Shown here piece after piece: positions 1-8,479 of a stretch of 64,000 bases of DNA. The position numbers were made by a program, and so were the translations under genes. Within the stretch, counting starts at the first letter, position 1, and each line of letters starts with the position of its first letter. The notes under the pieces were generated by a model, which was not told where the DNA came from, searched no databases, and saw only the letters and a list, made by a program, of their open reading frames with translations. Origin of the DNA: Pontibacter sp. E15-1 (GTDB lineage Bacteria > Bacteroidota > Bacteroidia > Cytophagales > Hymenobacteraceae); the NCBI RefSeq assembly GCF_022601975.1, contig NZ_JAKVIR010000006.1, positions 124,001-188,000 of the forward strand, in the 5' to 3' direction.

Positions 1-569
1 CGGAGGTGACGGCCGAACTGTCCACAAGCTGCTACGCCGGGGCCCTCATGCTGCAGGCGATGGGGCTGGGTGGCTGGATGTACGATGGGATCGACCTGTT
101 CAGCGTGCTGGGCGCGAGCGGCGTGCCCGGTATAGACGGCCTCGGCTTCCGGTATGACACCGACGCGCGGTGGCCATACCCCAACCCCACAGGGCTGGCG
201 GGCGTGATGGAAGGGTTCTGCCCACCGCATTACCCCGACATGCGCGCGGCTGTAGAGGCCGTCTGCAACAGAAAATTCGGTGAAGGCGGCCCGTTTAACG
301 CTAGCACCCCGGGGCCCTGGAAAGACGCTGCCAAGGTGCGGGGAGCGGCCGAGGTGCACAGCGAGGAGTTCAGGGAGTGTGTGGCCCTGCAGGCACAGTA
401 TGTGTACGACACGTTCGGCAAGTTTCCGGGCACGGTTCCGTCCATGTTCCTGCTCACCTACCTGCAGGCCCACCACCTCGACCTGGATTTCTATGACAAA
501 TTTTACAAGCCTGGTGCCTACCTCAGCACCCACGCCAACCACATGAAACGCTGGCACCCAGAGGTATAA
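1..569 (+). CDS. C-terminal part of an unrecognised protein (runs off left edge)
   Basis: The reading frame is open to the left edge (the codon before the first GTG is GAG), so this is probably the 3' part of a longer gene. About 187 residues are visible. They are rich in Gly, Pro, Trp and His, with a segment reading GLGGWMYDGI near the start and a histidine-rich C-terminus (AHHLDLDFYDKFY, then THANHMKRWHP). There is no signal peptide or membrane segment in the visible part. I do not recognise the family with confidence. The Gly-rich start faintly recalls nitroreductase-like folds, but that is only an impression. It converges with the cytochrome gene on the other strand. Confidence 0.6.
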   Translation, partial: EVTAELSTSCYAGALMLQAMGLGGWMYDGIDLFSVLGASGVPGIDGLGFRYDTDARWPYPNPTGLAGVMEGFCPPHYPDMRAAVEAVCNRKFGEGGPFNASTPGPWKDAAKVRGAAEVHSEEFRECVALQAQYVYDTFGKFPGTVPSMFLLTYLQAHHLDLDFYDKFYKPGAYLSTHANHMKRWHPEV

Positions 570-686
570 GCAATTAGCGGCACATGCCAGGGTATAGAAT
601 GCTTTTATATGAGAAGTAGCTGAAAGCGCGTTTTGGTCAAGTGAAACTACCTTGGAAGGCAGACGCTGCATGTAACATGGTATACC

Positions 687-1775
687 TTACTTCTTCATCT
701 CTTTAGCCGCCAAAATCTCCTGGTAAGGGCCGAATTTATGCTGCTTTTCTGAGAAGGAATCGGCGTAAGGGCCAAAGGGATGGTCCATTGGTTTCTTCGA
801 GATGTCCGGCCAGTCTTTGGTGTTGCCTTTGGGCTTGACGGGGCGGGGCAGAGAGTTTACATACGCCCCCAGGTCCCAGGACTCTTCGTCCGTGAGTTGC
901 GGACGGTCGTAGGTGGCACCCAGCGGCATGTTGGCTTTCACGTACTTGGCGAAGTTGGATACACGGTATAAACCGGCCCCATTGTTATAGCTGTGCTCGC
1001 CCCAAAGCGGCGGGTACTGGTACTCTTTGCCATCTGCCATCAGTTGGCCCTCGCCATTCGCGCCGTGGCATACCTGGCATTTCTGGGTATACACCAGCTT
1101 TCCTTTCTCGGGGCTGGCGGCACGGTCCAGCAGCTCAATGTCAATCAGGCCGGAGCCTTTTACTTCCTCCTCTTTCTGCACATCCTTCCCCACCCACTTG
1201 ATATAGGCCACCATCGCTTTCATTTCCTTTGATTCGGGCTTCAGGGCCTCGCCGTTCAGGCTGCGCTCAAAGCAGTCGTTGATGCGTTTCTCTACGCCCT
1301 CTTTGGTGCCCGATCTGGACCTGAACTTTGGATAGGTGGAAGCCACCAGCGAGTAGTTGTTGCCATAAGGTTTGGTGCCGCCGTCGAGATGGCAGTTCTG
1401 GCAATTCATACCGTTGGAGATCTGCAGCACGCTGCCCTTCGGGCCCAGATACTGGGCTGTGTGGGCCACCAACTCACGTCCGTAGCGTATCTCGTCGCCC
1501 TCCGGCGTGGCCGGCAGCGAGGCCAGGTCCGGCGCATGCCACATGTCATCGGCAGGGACATTGTTTGTGAGAGCATCGGTACTGGCTATTGCAGGTGCTG
1601 CATCTGCGGCGGCGGGCTCACTGGTGGCCAGCTGTATTTTCGGAACGGCGGCGGGGTTTACCACCAGCAGAATAACCAACCCGAGTAAGAGAATGACAGC
1701 GAAGGAGGTCAGCGCTAAAATACGGCTGATCTTGACTAAAAAGCCTCCCATGTTATGTTCCTGATTCGATTTCAT
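687..1775 (-). CDS. TsdA-like diheme cytochrome c (probable thiosulfate dehydrogenase)
   Basis: This 362-residue protein starts with a signal anchor (hydrophobic stretch at about residues 18-40) and a low-complexity linker, so it should sit on the periplasmic side of the inner membrane. It has two haem c motifs: CQNCH at 125-129 and CQVCH at 233-237. Cys168, in NDCFERSLNG between the haems, matches the unusual Cys axial ligand of the catalytic haem in TsdA enzymes, and Met283 is a candidate ligand for the second haem. TsdA oxidises two thiosulfates to tetrathionate; some members run mainly in reverse. The gene is read alone, leftward, from a promoter with a Crp/Fnr-type palindrome at 1838-1853. 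A SoxA-type or general diheme cytochrome is the alternative. The direction of the reaction cannot be told from the sequence. Confidence 0.75.
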   Translation of the reverse strand: MKSNQEHNMGGFLVKISRILALTSFAVILLLGLVILLVVNPAAVPKIQLATSEPAAADAAPAIASTDALTNNVPADDMWHAPDLASLPATPEGDEIRYGRELVAHTAQYLGPKGSVLQISNGMNCQNCHLDGGTKPYGNNYSLVASTYPKFRSRSGTKEGVEKRINDCFERSLNGEALKPESKEMKAMVAYIKWVGKDVQKEEEVKGSGLIDIELLDRAASPEKGKLVYTQKCQVCHGANGEGQLMADGKEYQYPPLWGEHSYNNGAGLYRVSNFAKYVKANMPLGATYDRPQLTDEESWDLGAYVNSLPRPVKPKGNTKDWPDISKKPMDHPFGPYADSFSEKQHKFGPYQEILAAKEMKK

Positions 1776-1808
1776 ATGGTACGTTTTAAAATCGTGCGAA
1801 ATGTAGAA

Positions 1809-1853
1809 ACAAGTTACGCAAGTGTGCTATGCCGTTACGTGACTTTGATCACA
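1809..1853 (-). promoter_or_regulatory. Crp/Fnr-type operator and promoter of the TsdA-like cytochrome (site 1)
   Basis: The palindrome CGTGACTTTGATCACA lies at 1838-1853, 63-78 bp before the cytochrome start. On the leftward strand a weak -10-like element, TAACTTG, lies at 1810-1816, about where the other four sites of this island have theirs. The porin gene is divergent, so the site could serve both sides, but no good -10 is visible at the matching rightward position. Confidence 0.6.
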
Positions 1854-1985
1854 AAGCCTCTCATAAAATAAGAGCAACTTACAGCCATATATGGCGCTTC
1901 GGGCAAACCAATGGCTGCCAGTGCCAATGCGCTACAACTGAAAATGCCGTATGGCGATGAACAGAGAATTACTTTTTATACCTTC

Positions 1986-3494
1986 ATGACACGTTTTAGC
2001 AGACACCCCGCTGCCAAGCGAAGGGAAACCCGCAGGCTGTTGCTTACAGCAGCTGTACTAGTGCTGCAGTTGGGAGTGGCTTTTGGCCAACCTGTCCCCG
2101 TTGATTCGGCTTTAAAAACGGAGCTGCTTATCAGCAAAGGAGATACCGCAAGGCTACCGACTTCTACTATGCCCGCACCGGACACCACACTGCCCCAAAA
2201 CCTAACGTCCTTTTTAAAACAGGGGAAGTTCAGTGGGCAGGTGCGCAACTTATTTATGTTCACAGATAATGAGGCTGACTTACCAGACTATCATTCGCTG
2301 GCATTAGGTGCAGGGCTGGGCTATGAGTCTGCGAAGTTTCATGGCTTTCAGGTGGGGGTGAGCGGTTTCTTTATCTTCAATGTGTGGTCCAGCAACCTGG
2401 GCACAGACCCCGCAACAGGTTTTAGGAGCCGCTACGAAATAGGAAACTTCGACCTGCTTGACCCCGATGACCGCTATGATCTGGGGCGAATGGAGAATTT
2501 ATACCTGCGCTATACCTATAAAAAGTCAGCGGTAACGCTTGGCAGGCAAAAGATCAACACGCCTTTTATCAACCCACAAGACGGACGTATGCGCCCTACC
2601 TTGATAAACGGGCTTTGGCTGGAGTATAAAGAACTGGGAAAGCTCAGTTTTAACGGTGGTTTGATCTATGGTTTTGGTCCGCGGAGTACAGCTGATTGGT
2701 TTAGCGTGGAAGAAAGCATCGGCTCTATAGCTGCGGCCAGGAATGTCTACGGCACACCCTCGCAATATATAGGAAATATCAGCAGCAAGGGGATAGCTGT
2801 CGGGAGCATAACCTACCAGCCTGCCAAAACTATAAAATCAAGCCTGTGGCACTATTATGTGGAGAACCTGTTTACCCTTTCCTTTTCTCAAACCGACGTA
2901 TCGATACCAGTTTCTCAAGATAAAAAGCAAAGCGTTGTGCTGGGTTTTCAGGCGGGCTACCAACGGACCTCTGGCGATGGGGGCAATGCAGACACGCTGA
3001 AAGCCTATATGCCAAAGGGCGCCAACACCTGGCTGTTTAGCGGAAGGCTGGGGTATAAAACCGATAAAGTAGAAACGACCCTGAACTATACCCGGATTGC
3101 AGACAGGGACAGGTTCCTGTTTCCGCGGGAGTGGGGGATCGAGCCTTTTTACACCTTTCTGTCTAGAGAGCGCTTCGAGGGCGGGGCTGCCAGTATGGCC
3201 ATTGCCCTAAAAACAGAGGTCAGACTAAACCCCCAATGGAAAGCGAGTGTAGGGTATGGGCTTTACGATACACCTGACGTTAAAAACGCGCGCCAAAGCA
3301 AGTATGCCATGCCCTCTTACAGCCAACTTAACCTGCTGACAAACTACGCTTTGAAAGGCTACCTGGATGGGCTGGTTTTGCAGGCGCTCTACGTGTATAA
3401 AGGCGCGCGTGGCGAGACCTACGGAGACCCTCGGTTTATCGTGAACAAGGTAGACATGTCGCACTATACCTTCGTGATGAATTACCAGTTTTAA
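1986..3494 (+). CDS. OprD-like outer membrane porin
   Basis: I chose the ATG at 1986 because it gives a normal signal peptide: basic KRRETRR, then a hydrophobic LLLTAAVLVLQLGVAFG core, cleaved before Gln. An in-frame ATG at 1911 would add 25 non-signal residues. The mature part, about 470 residues, is a run of amphipathic beta-strand-like segments rich in Tyr, Gly and aromatic residues. It ends in YTFVMNYQF, with the terminal Phe typical of outer membrane barrels. The motif TLGRQKINTPFINPQDGRM is like OprD-family porins of Bacteroidota. Its place between the thiosulfate-type cytochrome and a metallophosphatase remnant suggests uptake of a small substrate for the sulfur pathway, which is inference. 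Confidence 0.7.
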   Translation: MTRFSRHPAAKRRETRRLLLTAAVLVLQLGVAFGQPVPVDSALKTELLISKGDTARLPTSTMPAPDTTLPQNLTSFLKQGKFSGQVRNLFMFTDNEADLPDYHSLALGAGLGYESAKFHGFQVGVSGFFIFNVWSSNLGTDPATGFRSRYEIGNFDLLDPDDRYDLGRMENLYLRYTYKKSAVTLGRQKINTPFINPQDGRMRPTLINGLWLEYKELGKLSFNGGLIYGFGPRSTADWFSVEESIGSIAAARNVYGTPSQYIGNISSKGIAVGSITYQPAKTIKSSLWHYYVENLFTLSFSQTDVSIPVSQDKKQSVVLGFQAGYQRTSGDGGNADTLKAYMPKGANTWLFSGRLGYKTDKVETTLNYTRIADRDRFLFPREWGIEPFYTFLSRERFEGGAASMAIALKTEVRLNPQWKASVGYGLYDTPDVKNARQSKYAMPSYSQLNLLTNYALKGYLDGLVLQALYVYKGARGETYGDPRFIVNKVDMSHYTFVMNYQF

Positions 3495-3539
3495 GAGGCC
3501 ATATTACCCTTGTTTATTGAGCCAACACACCACTATACT

Positions 3540-3788
3540 ATGAAAAAACTAACCATAATACAGCTAAATGATAGCCATGCTTACCTGGAGCCACACCAGG
3601 AAATGTTTTGGGAGGGAGGCAAGAAAGTATACCGAAAAACGGGTGGCTTTGCCCGCATGGCATTGGCTAAAAACCTGAAGCCAGACGATAAGCTAAACGC
3701 TGTGGGCGGCCTGATCTGGATAAAACCGAGCATATTAATTTACCCACCCCTGCCCCTCCGAGGAGGGGCAGGGGTGGGTTCTCCCTAG
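3540..3788 (+). pseudogene. 5' remnant of a SoxB/5'-nucleotidase-type metallophosphatase
   Basis: The ATG at 3540 opens a reading frame starting MKKLTIIQLNDSHAYLEP, the first metal-binding motif (the Asp and His of NDSH) of the SoxB/5'-nucleotidase family. About 58 residues, to around position 3713, look like that family. The rest of the usual 450-600 residues is missing: the frame runs into unrelated codons and then through a perfect GC-rich hairpin. With no second metal site or C-terminal domain it cannot be an enzyme. SoxB releases sulfate from a sulfur carrier, and the surrounding genes are sulfur genes, so an old SoxB-like function is possible. An ordinary 5'-nucleotidase is equally possible. 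It lies 45 bp after the porin gene. Confidence 0.65.
3742..3779. repeat. Perfect GC-rich inverted repeat with 18-bp arms
   Basis: The arms at 3742-3759 and 3762-3779 are perfectly complementary around a 2-base loop, with a run of CCCACCCCTGCCCCTCC on one side. No T-run follows, so it is not a typical terminator. It sits at the broken end of the metallophosphatase remnant, and looks like a small dispersed intergenic repeat. Confidence 0.8.
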
Positions 3789-3805
3789 CAAATAGTCTTA
3801 ATTAT

Positions 3806-3841
3806 AAAGAGAGAGCAGCCATACCTGGCTGCTCTCTCTTT
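3806..3841. terminator. Bidirectional hairpin terminator
   Basis: A 16-bp perfect stem (3806-3821 with 3826-3841) closes a 4-base loop. It overlaps the stop codon of the leftward sterol desaturase gene, so it ends that operon and may also stop transcripts coming from the porin side. Confidence 0.75.
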
Positions 3842-4760
3842 ATGCTGTTTCCCGTTTTTGATTGTTCACAGCGTCGGGTTTAGGTTTGGCTTCCATGTTC
3901 TCCCGAAAGGGGTATAACTGCTGCTCCATAAACGACTTCGGGTAATGTTCCACCTCGTCGAAGCCCAGTTCAATATCACGGCCATCTTCAGGCTCGTAAG
4001 CTGTTCCGAAAAGGTAATCCCAAACGCTTAGCGTGATGCCATAGTTGGCCCCGAAGCGCCGTGGCATGTGCTTGGCGTGGTGCCAGATGTGCATCTGCGG
4101 ATTGTTGAACAGAAAGCGGAACGGGCCTAGCGGCACCTTAAAGTTTGAGTGGTTAAAATGGCCTACTGCTGTGGCGAAAATGTGCACCAGGAAAAAGTCC
4201 TGAATGCCAAAGCCGATCATGGCCAGCGGAATATACTCTAAGGTACGGTATACCACCGTTTCGCCCCAATGGAAACGCAGGTGAGCGGCAAAACCCATCT
4301 GCTGAACCGAGTGGTGTACCTTATGGAAATTCCACAGAAACTCAAAGCGGTGTAGCAGGCGGTGCACGTTCCATTGTATAAAATCGCGCACCACAAATAG
4401 CGTAAGCAACTGCGCCCATACCGGCCACGACTGCACCTCAAAAGCCACGAGGTTGGTTATCCCAAACAGGCTTAGGAAATCGTTAAACGCCTCGACGCCG
4501 ATATTGGAGACCGCATTGAAACCAACCAGTGAGAACAGGAAAAAATTGAAGAACATGTAAAAGCCATCGAGCCAGAAATCCATACGGATCTTGGCCTGAT
4601 GCTGTCGCCAGGGGGCAATAACCTCCAGCAGCCAGAAGAACAGCGACAAGCCGATCAGCCAATAGAAGTAATTGCCCCAACTCGGGTTCAGGACCTCACG
4701 CCAGAGGTAACCCCCATAGTCAGCGAAAGAGTTGATGAATATGTTTCCGTATTTTTCCAT
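3840..4760 (-). CDS. Sterol desaturase / fatty acid hydroxylase family membrane protein
   Basis: This 306-residue integral membrane protein carries the histidine clusters of the fatty acid hydroxylase superfamily: HRLLH, then FHKVHHS, then HFNHS and MHIWHHAKH. These bind a di-iron centre that hydroxylates or desaturates lipid substrates in the membrane. Several hydrophobic segments fill the first half. It is the last gene of a leftward set with the DsrE, rhodanese and TlpA genes (gaps of about 25-75 bp), an unexpected partner for sulfur genes. The substrate cannot be told. Sulfonolipid, sterol-like and carotenoid-type substrates are all open. Confidence 0.8.
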   Translation of the reverse strand: MEKYGNIFINSFADYGGYLWREVLNPSWGNYFYWLIGLSLFFWLLEVIAPWRQHQAKIRMDFWLDGFYMFFNFFLFSLVGFNAVSNIGVEAFNDFLSLFGITNLVAFEVQSWPVWAQLLTLFVVRDFIQWNVHRLLHRFEFLWNFHKVHHSVQQMGFAAHLRFHWGETVVYRTLEYIPLAMIGFGIQDFFLVHIFATAVGHFNHSNFKVPLGPFRFLFNNPQMHIWHHAKHMPRRFGANYGITLSVWDYLFGTAYEPEDGRDIELGFDEVEHYPKSFMEQQLYPFRENMEAKPKPDAVNNQKRETA

Positions 4761-4785
4761 GTAATGGATAAAAGTTTAAAGGCTT

Positions 4786-5241
4786 TTACAGCTTGATGTA
4801 GCTATAGCCCTCTTCTTGTTTTTCGATAATCTCTACAACGCCCATCGGCACCGTGATCACACCGGGCAGCAACTGCTCTTTTTGCACATTGTGGGCACGC
4901 ATCGCATTCTCGCAGGCTGCAAAAACCACGCCTTTCGCCTGCAATGCCTTCAACTCTTCGGCATTGGCGGCTTTGTTTTTCATCAGCATCTCCAAGCCGT
5001 TGCCGTGCACCACTACCTCCAGCCTGGCCTCGGGCCAGTGGTCCATCATTCTGTCCAGGTGCTGCATAATCTTGCCTTGCCGTGCGCTGTCCGCCGATAC
5101 CACATCATACACCACGCGGTGCTGCTTGGCGGCTGGTGCTGTTTGGCTGCCAGCAAGCTTTGCCTTTGTTTTTGTCTGGGCAATAGTAGCCTGCGCTGCC
5201 AAAAGAAAAAGGGCTGCAAAAAAGATCAGTTTAAGTTTCAT
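4786..5241 (-). CDS. Periplasmic DsrE-family protein
   Basis: This 151-residue protein has an N-terminal signal peptide (about 1-21) and a DsrE/DsrF-like domain: VVYDVVSAD near residue 43, VVVHGNGL near 76, and the conserved Cys110 in VVFAACENAMRAH. Members of this fold carry sulfur as a persulfide on that cysteine in sulfur-relay systems. Here the protein should act in the periplasm. It is 30 bp after the rhodanese lipoprotein and 25 bp before the hydroxylase gene, in one leftward operon. Its exact donor and acceptor are unknown. The neighbouring rhodanese is the obvious candidate donor. Confidence 0.75.
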   Translation of the reverse strand: MKLKLIFFAALFLLAAQATIAQTKTKAKLAGSQTAPAAKQHRVVYDVVSADSARQGKIMQHLDRMMDHWPEARLEVVVHGNGLEMLMKNKAANAEELKALQAKGVVFAACENAMRAHNVQKEQLLPGVITVPMGVVEIIEKQEEGYSYIKL

Positions 5242-5271
5242 GGGTTTTTAGGTTAGGTGAGATTTATACAG

Positions 5272-5715
5272 TTATTCGACAGGAACACCGGCGTTTTTCA
5301 AATTCGAGAAGCCTTCGGTGGCATCGTATACCTGCTTAAAGCCGAGCTGTTGCATTTGCTGGGCTGCCTGGTGGCTCCTGCCTCCAACGGCGCAGTATAC
5401 CAGGTAGGATTTCGACTTATCCAAGGCCTGCAGCCGCTGCGAGAAATCGGCGGCGCTGATGTCAACCAGCGTGGCGTTCTGCAGGTGGCCGGCGGCAAAC
5501 TCCGCGGGCGTGCGCACATCCAGCACAACGATGCCCGGCTCTTGCGCCAGCAAAGCCTTCGCCTCCTGGCTGTCTACTTTTTTCGCTTTTGCCGTTTCTG
5601 CAGCCGTTTGGGTTTGTGCCGCGACTGCTACCGTAGTATCGCCGGATGAGGCGGACTCGGCACTGCAGGAGGCCAGAAGCGCGCCTGCTACCAGAACTAA
5701 GGATAATTTTTTCAT
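5272..5715 (-). CDS. Rhodanese-domain lipoprotein
   Basis: The start MKKLSLVLVAGALLASC is a lipoprotein signal with Cys17, so the protein is anchored in a membrane facing the periplasm. After a linker rich in Ala and Thr, one rhodanese domain covers about residues 45-147. It has VVLDVRTPAEFAAGHL and the active-site loop CAVGGRS with Cys108. Rhodaneses move sulfane sulfur between thiosulfate, persulfides and acceptor thiols. It lies between the TlpA thioredoxin and DsrE genes, which would make a sensible periplasmic relay, though this is inferred from order alone. Confidence 0.85.
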   Translation of the reverse strand: MKKLSLVLVAGALLASCSAESASSGDTTVAVAAQTQTAAETAKAKKVDSQEAKALLAQEPGIVVLDVRTPAEFAAGHLQNATLVDISAADFSQRLQALDKSKSYLVYCAVGGRSHQAAQQMQQLGFKQVYDATEGFSNLKNAGVPVE

Positions 5716-5790
5716 ATGGTTTTTTTAAAGAGGGTGTTTTAAAGTATGCTGACCGCCGACAGGCAGCAGCCAGCATACCCTTTGTTTCTA

Positions 5791-6423
5791 TTATTTTGCC
5801 ATTCCCTGCAGGAAATCCCGCACTTCCTGGGTGTCGTATTCGGCCATACCCTCCTGCTTGGCCACAATCTTGCCTTCCGGCGAGATGATGAACGTGGTGG
5901 GGATGGCGTTGCTGTAAAACTCCTGCGGCAACTGGCCGGCCGGCATGTATACCGGAAACGTGAAGCCTTTCTTGTCGATAAACTTCTTCACTTTCTCCGG
6001 GCCGCCCTCATCCACCGACAGCATCACAAAGGCGATTTTGTCGGAGCCTACCTTTTCGTAAAGCTTCTGGATGTTCGGCATCTCTGCCACGCAGGGCGGG
6101 CACCAGGTGGCCCACATATTCATGAACACCACTTTCCCTTTCAGGCTTTCGAAGTTCACGGTCTTGCCATCCAGGGTCTGCATTTTAAAACCGGCTCCAG
6201 CCATAGGCGAGGCGCTCATTTCTGACGTCTTAGCAACGTCTCCGGCAGTTTTTGCAGGCAGATTATCGGGCATGTCAGCGTTTTTTATACCTGTTGCCAG
6301 CAGCAGGCGCTGCACCTGCCCGATGGCCTCGGTATGGAGGCCGGTGAGGTATAGCATCCCAAAAATGGCCAGCGTAATAGCCCAGCCCGGTATGTCTTTG
6401 AATGAAAATCTCTTCTTATCCAT
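5791..6423 (-). CDS. TlpA/ResA-family membrane-anchored thioredoxin
   Basis: This 210-residue protein has one N-terminal membrane helix (about 13-29), then a spacer and a thioredoxin-like domain (about 80-210) with the active site WCPPC (Cys108 and Cys111) in MWATWCPPCVAEMP. The cis-Pro region is AIPTTF. Such proteins reduce disulfides or persulfides in the periplasm. It is the first gene of the leftward set TlpA, rhodanese, DsrE, hydroxylase, and could regenerate their thiols. No Crp/Fnr palindrome was seen in front of it, unlike most other units of this island. Confidence 0.85.
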   Translation of the reverse strand: MDKKRFSFKDIPGWAITLAIFGMLYLTGLHTEAIGQVQRLLLATGIKNADMPDNLPAKTAGDVAKTSEMSASPMAGAGFKMQTLDGKTVNFESLKGKVVFMNMWATWCPPCVAEMPNIQKLYEKVGSDKIAFVMLSVDEGGPEKVKKFIDKKGFTFPVYMPAGQLPQEFYSNAIPTTFIISPEGKIVAKQEGMAEYDTQEVRDFLQGMAK

Positions 6424-6578
6424 CTTATAATATTTGTGCGTTTACTACTTGTTTAACTGAGGCATAGCTATACCATACCCGTGTTCCTGATGATACAGGA
6501 TGCACACAGCACCAGTTGAGCAACAAGCATATGTTTGCCCATGCTACTCAGTGCGCGTACTGATTTATCGGAAATAGT

Positions 6579-6947
6579 TTAAGAAAACCGGGGTGGGTCA
6601 GGGTCTGTCGCCAGATCGGGGGGGAGATGGATGCGGACATCCTTCAGGAAGCGTGTTCGCTCCACCTGAATTGTGTATGAAGCGTTGTGATCCGATGCCG
6701 ACAAAACAGCATATACCTGCTGCCCGCAATCAGTGGCAAAGCTGGCCGCGCCCTGCTGCTCGGAGTGGGTCTGGTGCTTGATGCACTTTTTGCGGCATGT
6801 GCGCTTTAAGGCAACTTTGCTTTTGCTGCAAGAACTGTTCAGTTCGCTCTGCCCGTTACCTCCATTGCCCCGCAAGCCACTGTTGTTTTTCGGCAACGCG
6901 AAAAGCAGCAGGAGGGTGCTCAGGAATAATAACAGGTATGGCTTCAT
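6579..6947 (-). CDS. Small secreted cysteine-containing protein of unknown function
   Basis: The 122-residue product begins with a signal peptide (MKPYLLLFLSTLLLLFALP) and has a basic, cysteine-bearing middle (SSCSKSKVALKRTCRKKCIKH, then ATDCGQQVYAV). The four cysteines and several histidines could bind a metal or form disulfides. The C-terminal third looks like a small beta-strand domain. I know similar proteins only as hypothetical proteins of Cytophagales. It stands alone between the TlpA operon and the MFS gene. Confidence 0.6.
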   Translation of the reverse strand: MKPYLLLFLSTLLLLFALPKNNSGLRGNGGNGQSELNSSCSKSKVALKRTCRKKCIKHQTHSEQQGAASFATDCGQQVYAVLSASDHNASYTIQVERTRFLKDVRIHLPPDLATDPDPPRFS

Positions 6948-7075
6948 AGGCAGATTAGGGCAATATTATTTGCAGTTTTATACTTGATCTTAGTTTGAAC
7001 AACAACCCAAGGGGTATAAATCGTTTCAGCGGATTGGTTTACAGGTATAAATGTAGGCATTTTGGGGTTCTAATA

Positions 7076-8323
7076 CTACCCGATACCGCATTCGCGGCTA
7101 TGCCAGAGCAGCTTTTTGGTGCAGCACATTCGCACCTCCGAAAGCACACCCGCACCGATGGTCAGCAAGGCCGTACCCAGCAATACCGCCTGCAGGCCAA
7201 ACAGGTCGCTGAACACACCGGCTATCACGGCACCGGCCACGTAGCCGAAATCACGCCAAAATCGGAAAATGCCCAGGCTCTGCGGCCGTTGGGCTGGGTG
7301 CGTGTTCTCGGCCACCACCGACAGGAAGTTAGGGTATACCAACGCAGTGCCCGCGCCCAGTATCACCAGCGCCGAAACCAGGATAGGGTAGGAGCCGGAA
7401 AAGTACAGGAGCCCGATCGCCGCGCCCTGTATCATCATGCCCAAACTCAACAGTTGTTTTTTGCATACCATATCCCCGAGCTTTCCCGTCACCAGTTGGC
7501 CCAGGCCCCATACCACCGGGTAGATACCTGCCAGGAAACCAGTCTCCGTCAGGCTATACCCCTTCGACAGCAGCAGCACAGGCAACAGGCCCCACAAGAT
7601 GCCATCGTTCAGGTTATTCACAAAGCCGTTGAGCGTAACAGAGCCCAGGTTGCGGTGGCGCCAGGTCGTGTCCTTCCAAATGTTGCGCAACAGCGGGATG
7701 CTGGTTTTGGCCGCTTCGGTTTTCACGTGCGCGTGCGTATCCCGGATAAAGAAGACCGTGAGCAGCAAGCCGATGATGGAGAAGGCGATGCCCGGTGTGA
7801 AGGCATAAGACACAACGCCCGTTGTAGAGGCGATGTATCCCGCCAGGAACGACATCAGACCCACCGCCAGGTAACCGGCAAACTCGTTGATGCCCATGGC
7901 CAGGCCACGGTTCTTTTCGCCAACCAGGTCAATCTTCATCACCACAGTGGCAGACCAGGCGAGCCCTTGGTTAAGGCCCAGCAGAAGGTTGGCGGCAATT
8001 ACCCACCACCAGTTACCGGCATACAGCAACAGCCACGGCACTGGCAGGGCAAAGAGCCAGCCCAGGGTTAACAACTGCTTTCGGGTATACCTGGTAGTCA
8101 GGCGGCCCATCATCAGGTTGGCAAACGATTTCGCCAGCCCAAAGGCCACGATAAACGACAGCAGCGCGGTATGGCCGCTGATGCCGAAAACAGTCTCGGC
8201 AAACTCCGGTATAACCGAGCGTTCCAGCCCAACCATCGCGCCCACAAACCCGTTGATCAGCACCAACAGCCAGAACTGTGTGGCGTTTTCCCTTAATCCA
8301 AGTTGTGTGTCCGTTGAACTCAT
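7076..8323 (-). CDS. Major facilitator superfamily transporter
   Basis: This 415-residue protein has about twelve hydrophobic segments. A loop between helices 2 and 3 reads GRLTTRYTRKQLL, close to the MFS signature, and the second half repeats it as GKLGDMVCKKQLL. The helix LGLNQGLAWSATVV is also MFS-like. The substrate is not evident. It follows the two YeeE/YedE genes on the same strand after a gap of about 156 bp, so it may belong to their unit and export or import a sulfur compound, but it could also be independent. Confidence 0.8.
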   Translation of the reverse strand: MSSTDTQLGLRENATQFWLLVLINGFVGAMVGLERSVIPEFAETVFGISGHTALLSFIVAFGLAKSFANLMMGRLTTRYTRKQLLTLGWLFALPVPWLLLYAGNWWWVIAANLLLGLNQGLAWSATVVMKIDLVGEKNRGLAMGINEFAGYLAVGLMSFLAGYIASTTGVVSYAFTPGIAFSIIGLLLTVFFIRDTHAHVKTEAAKTSIPLLRNIWKDTTWRHRNLGSVTLNGFVNNLNDGILWGLLPVLLLSKGYSLTETGFLAGIYPVVWGLGQLVTGKLGDMVCKKQLLSLGMMIQGAAIGLLYFSGSYPILVSALVILGAGTALVYPNFLSVVAENTHPAQRPQSLGIFRFWRDFGYVAGAVIAGVFSDLFGLQAVLLGTALLTIGAGVLSEVRMCCTKKLLWHSRECGIG

Positions 8324-8479
8324 CTTTCTGTTTCTGTCGTCAGTAATATGTACGTGCTGCCGGATAGGGTATGGCTTGGGCCAAATTGAAGCACCAAGTT
8401 ATACCTACGCAACCGCCTATAAGCACAGAACCGATGGACTTTGCAGGGCCATCGGTTCCGGGTTTGTTTTCATTATTGC

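Noticed and set aside
6995..8071. 358-codon open frame opposite the MFS gene
   Set aside because: The composition is typical of an antisense shadow, and the MFS protein on the other strand is convincing.
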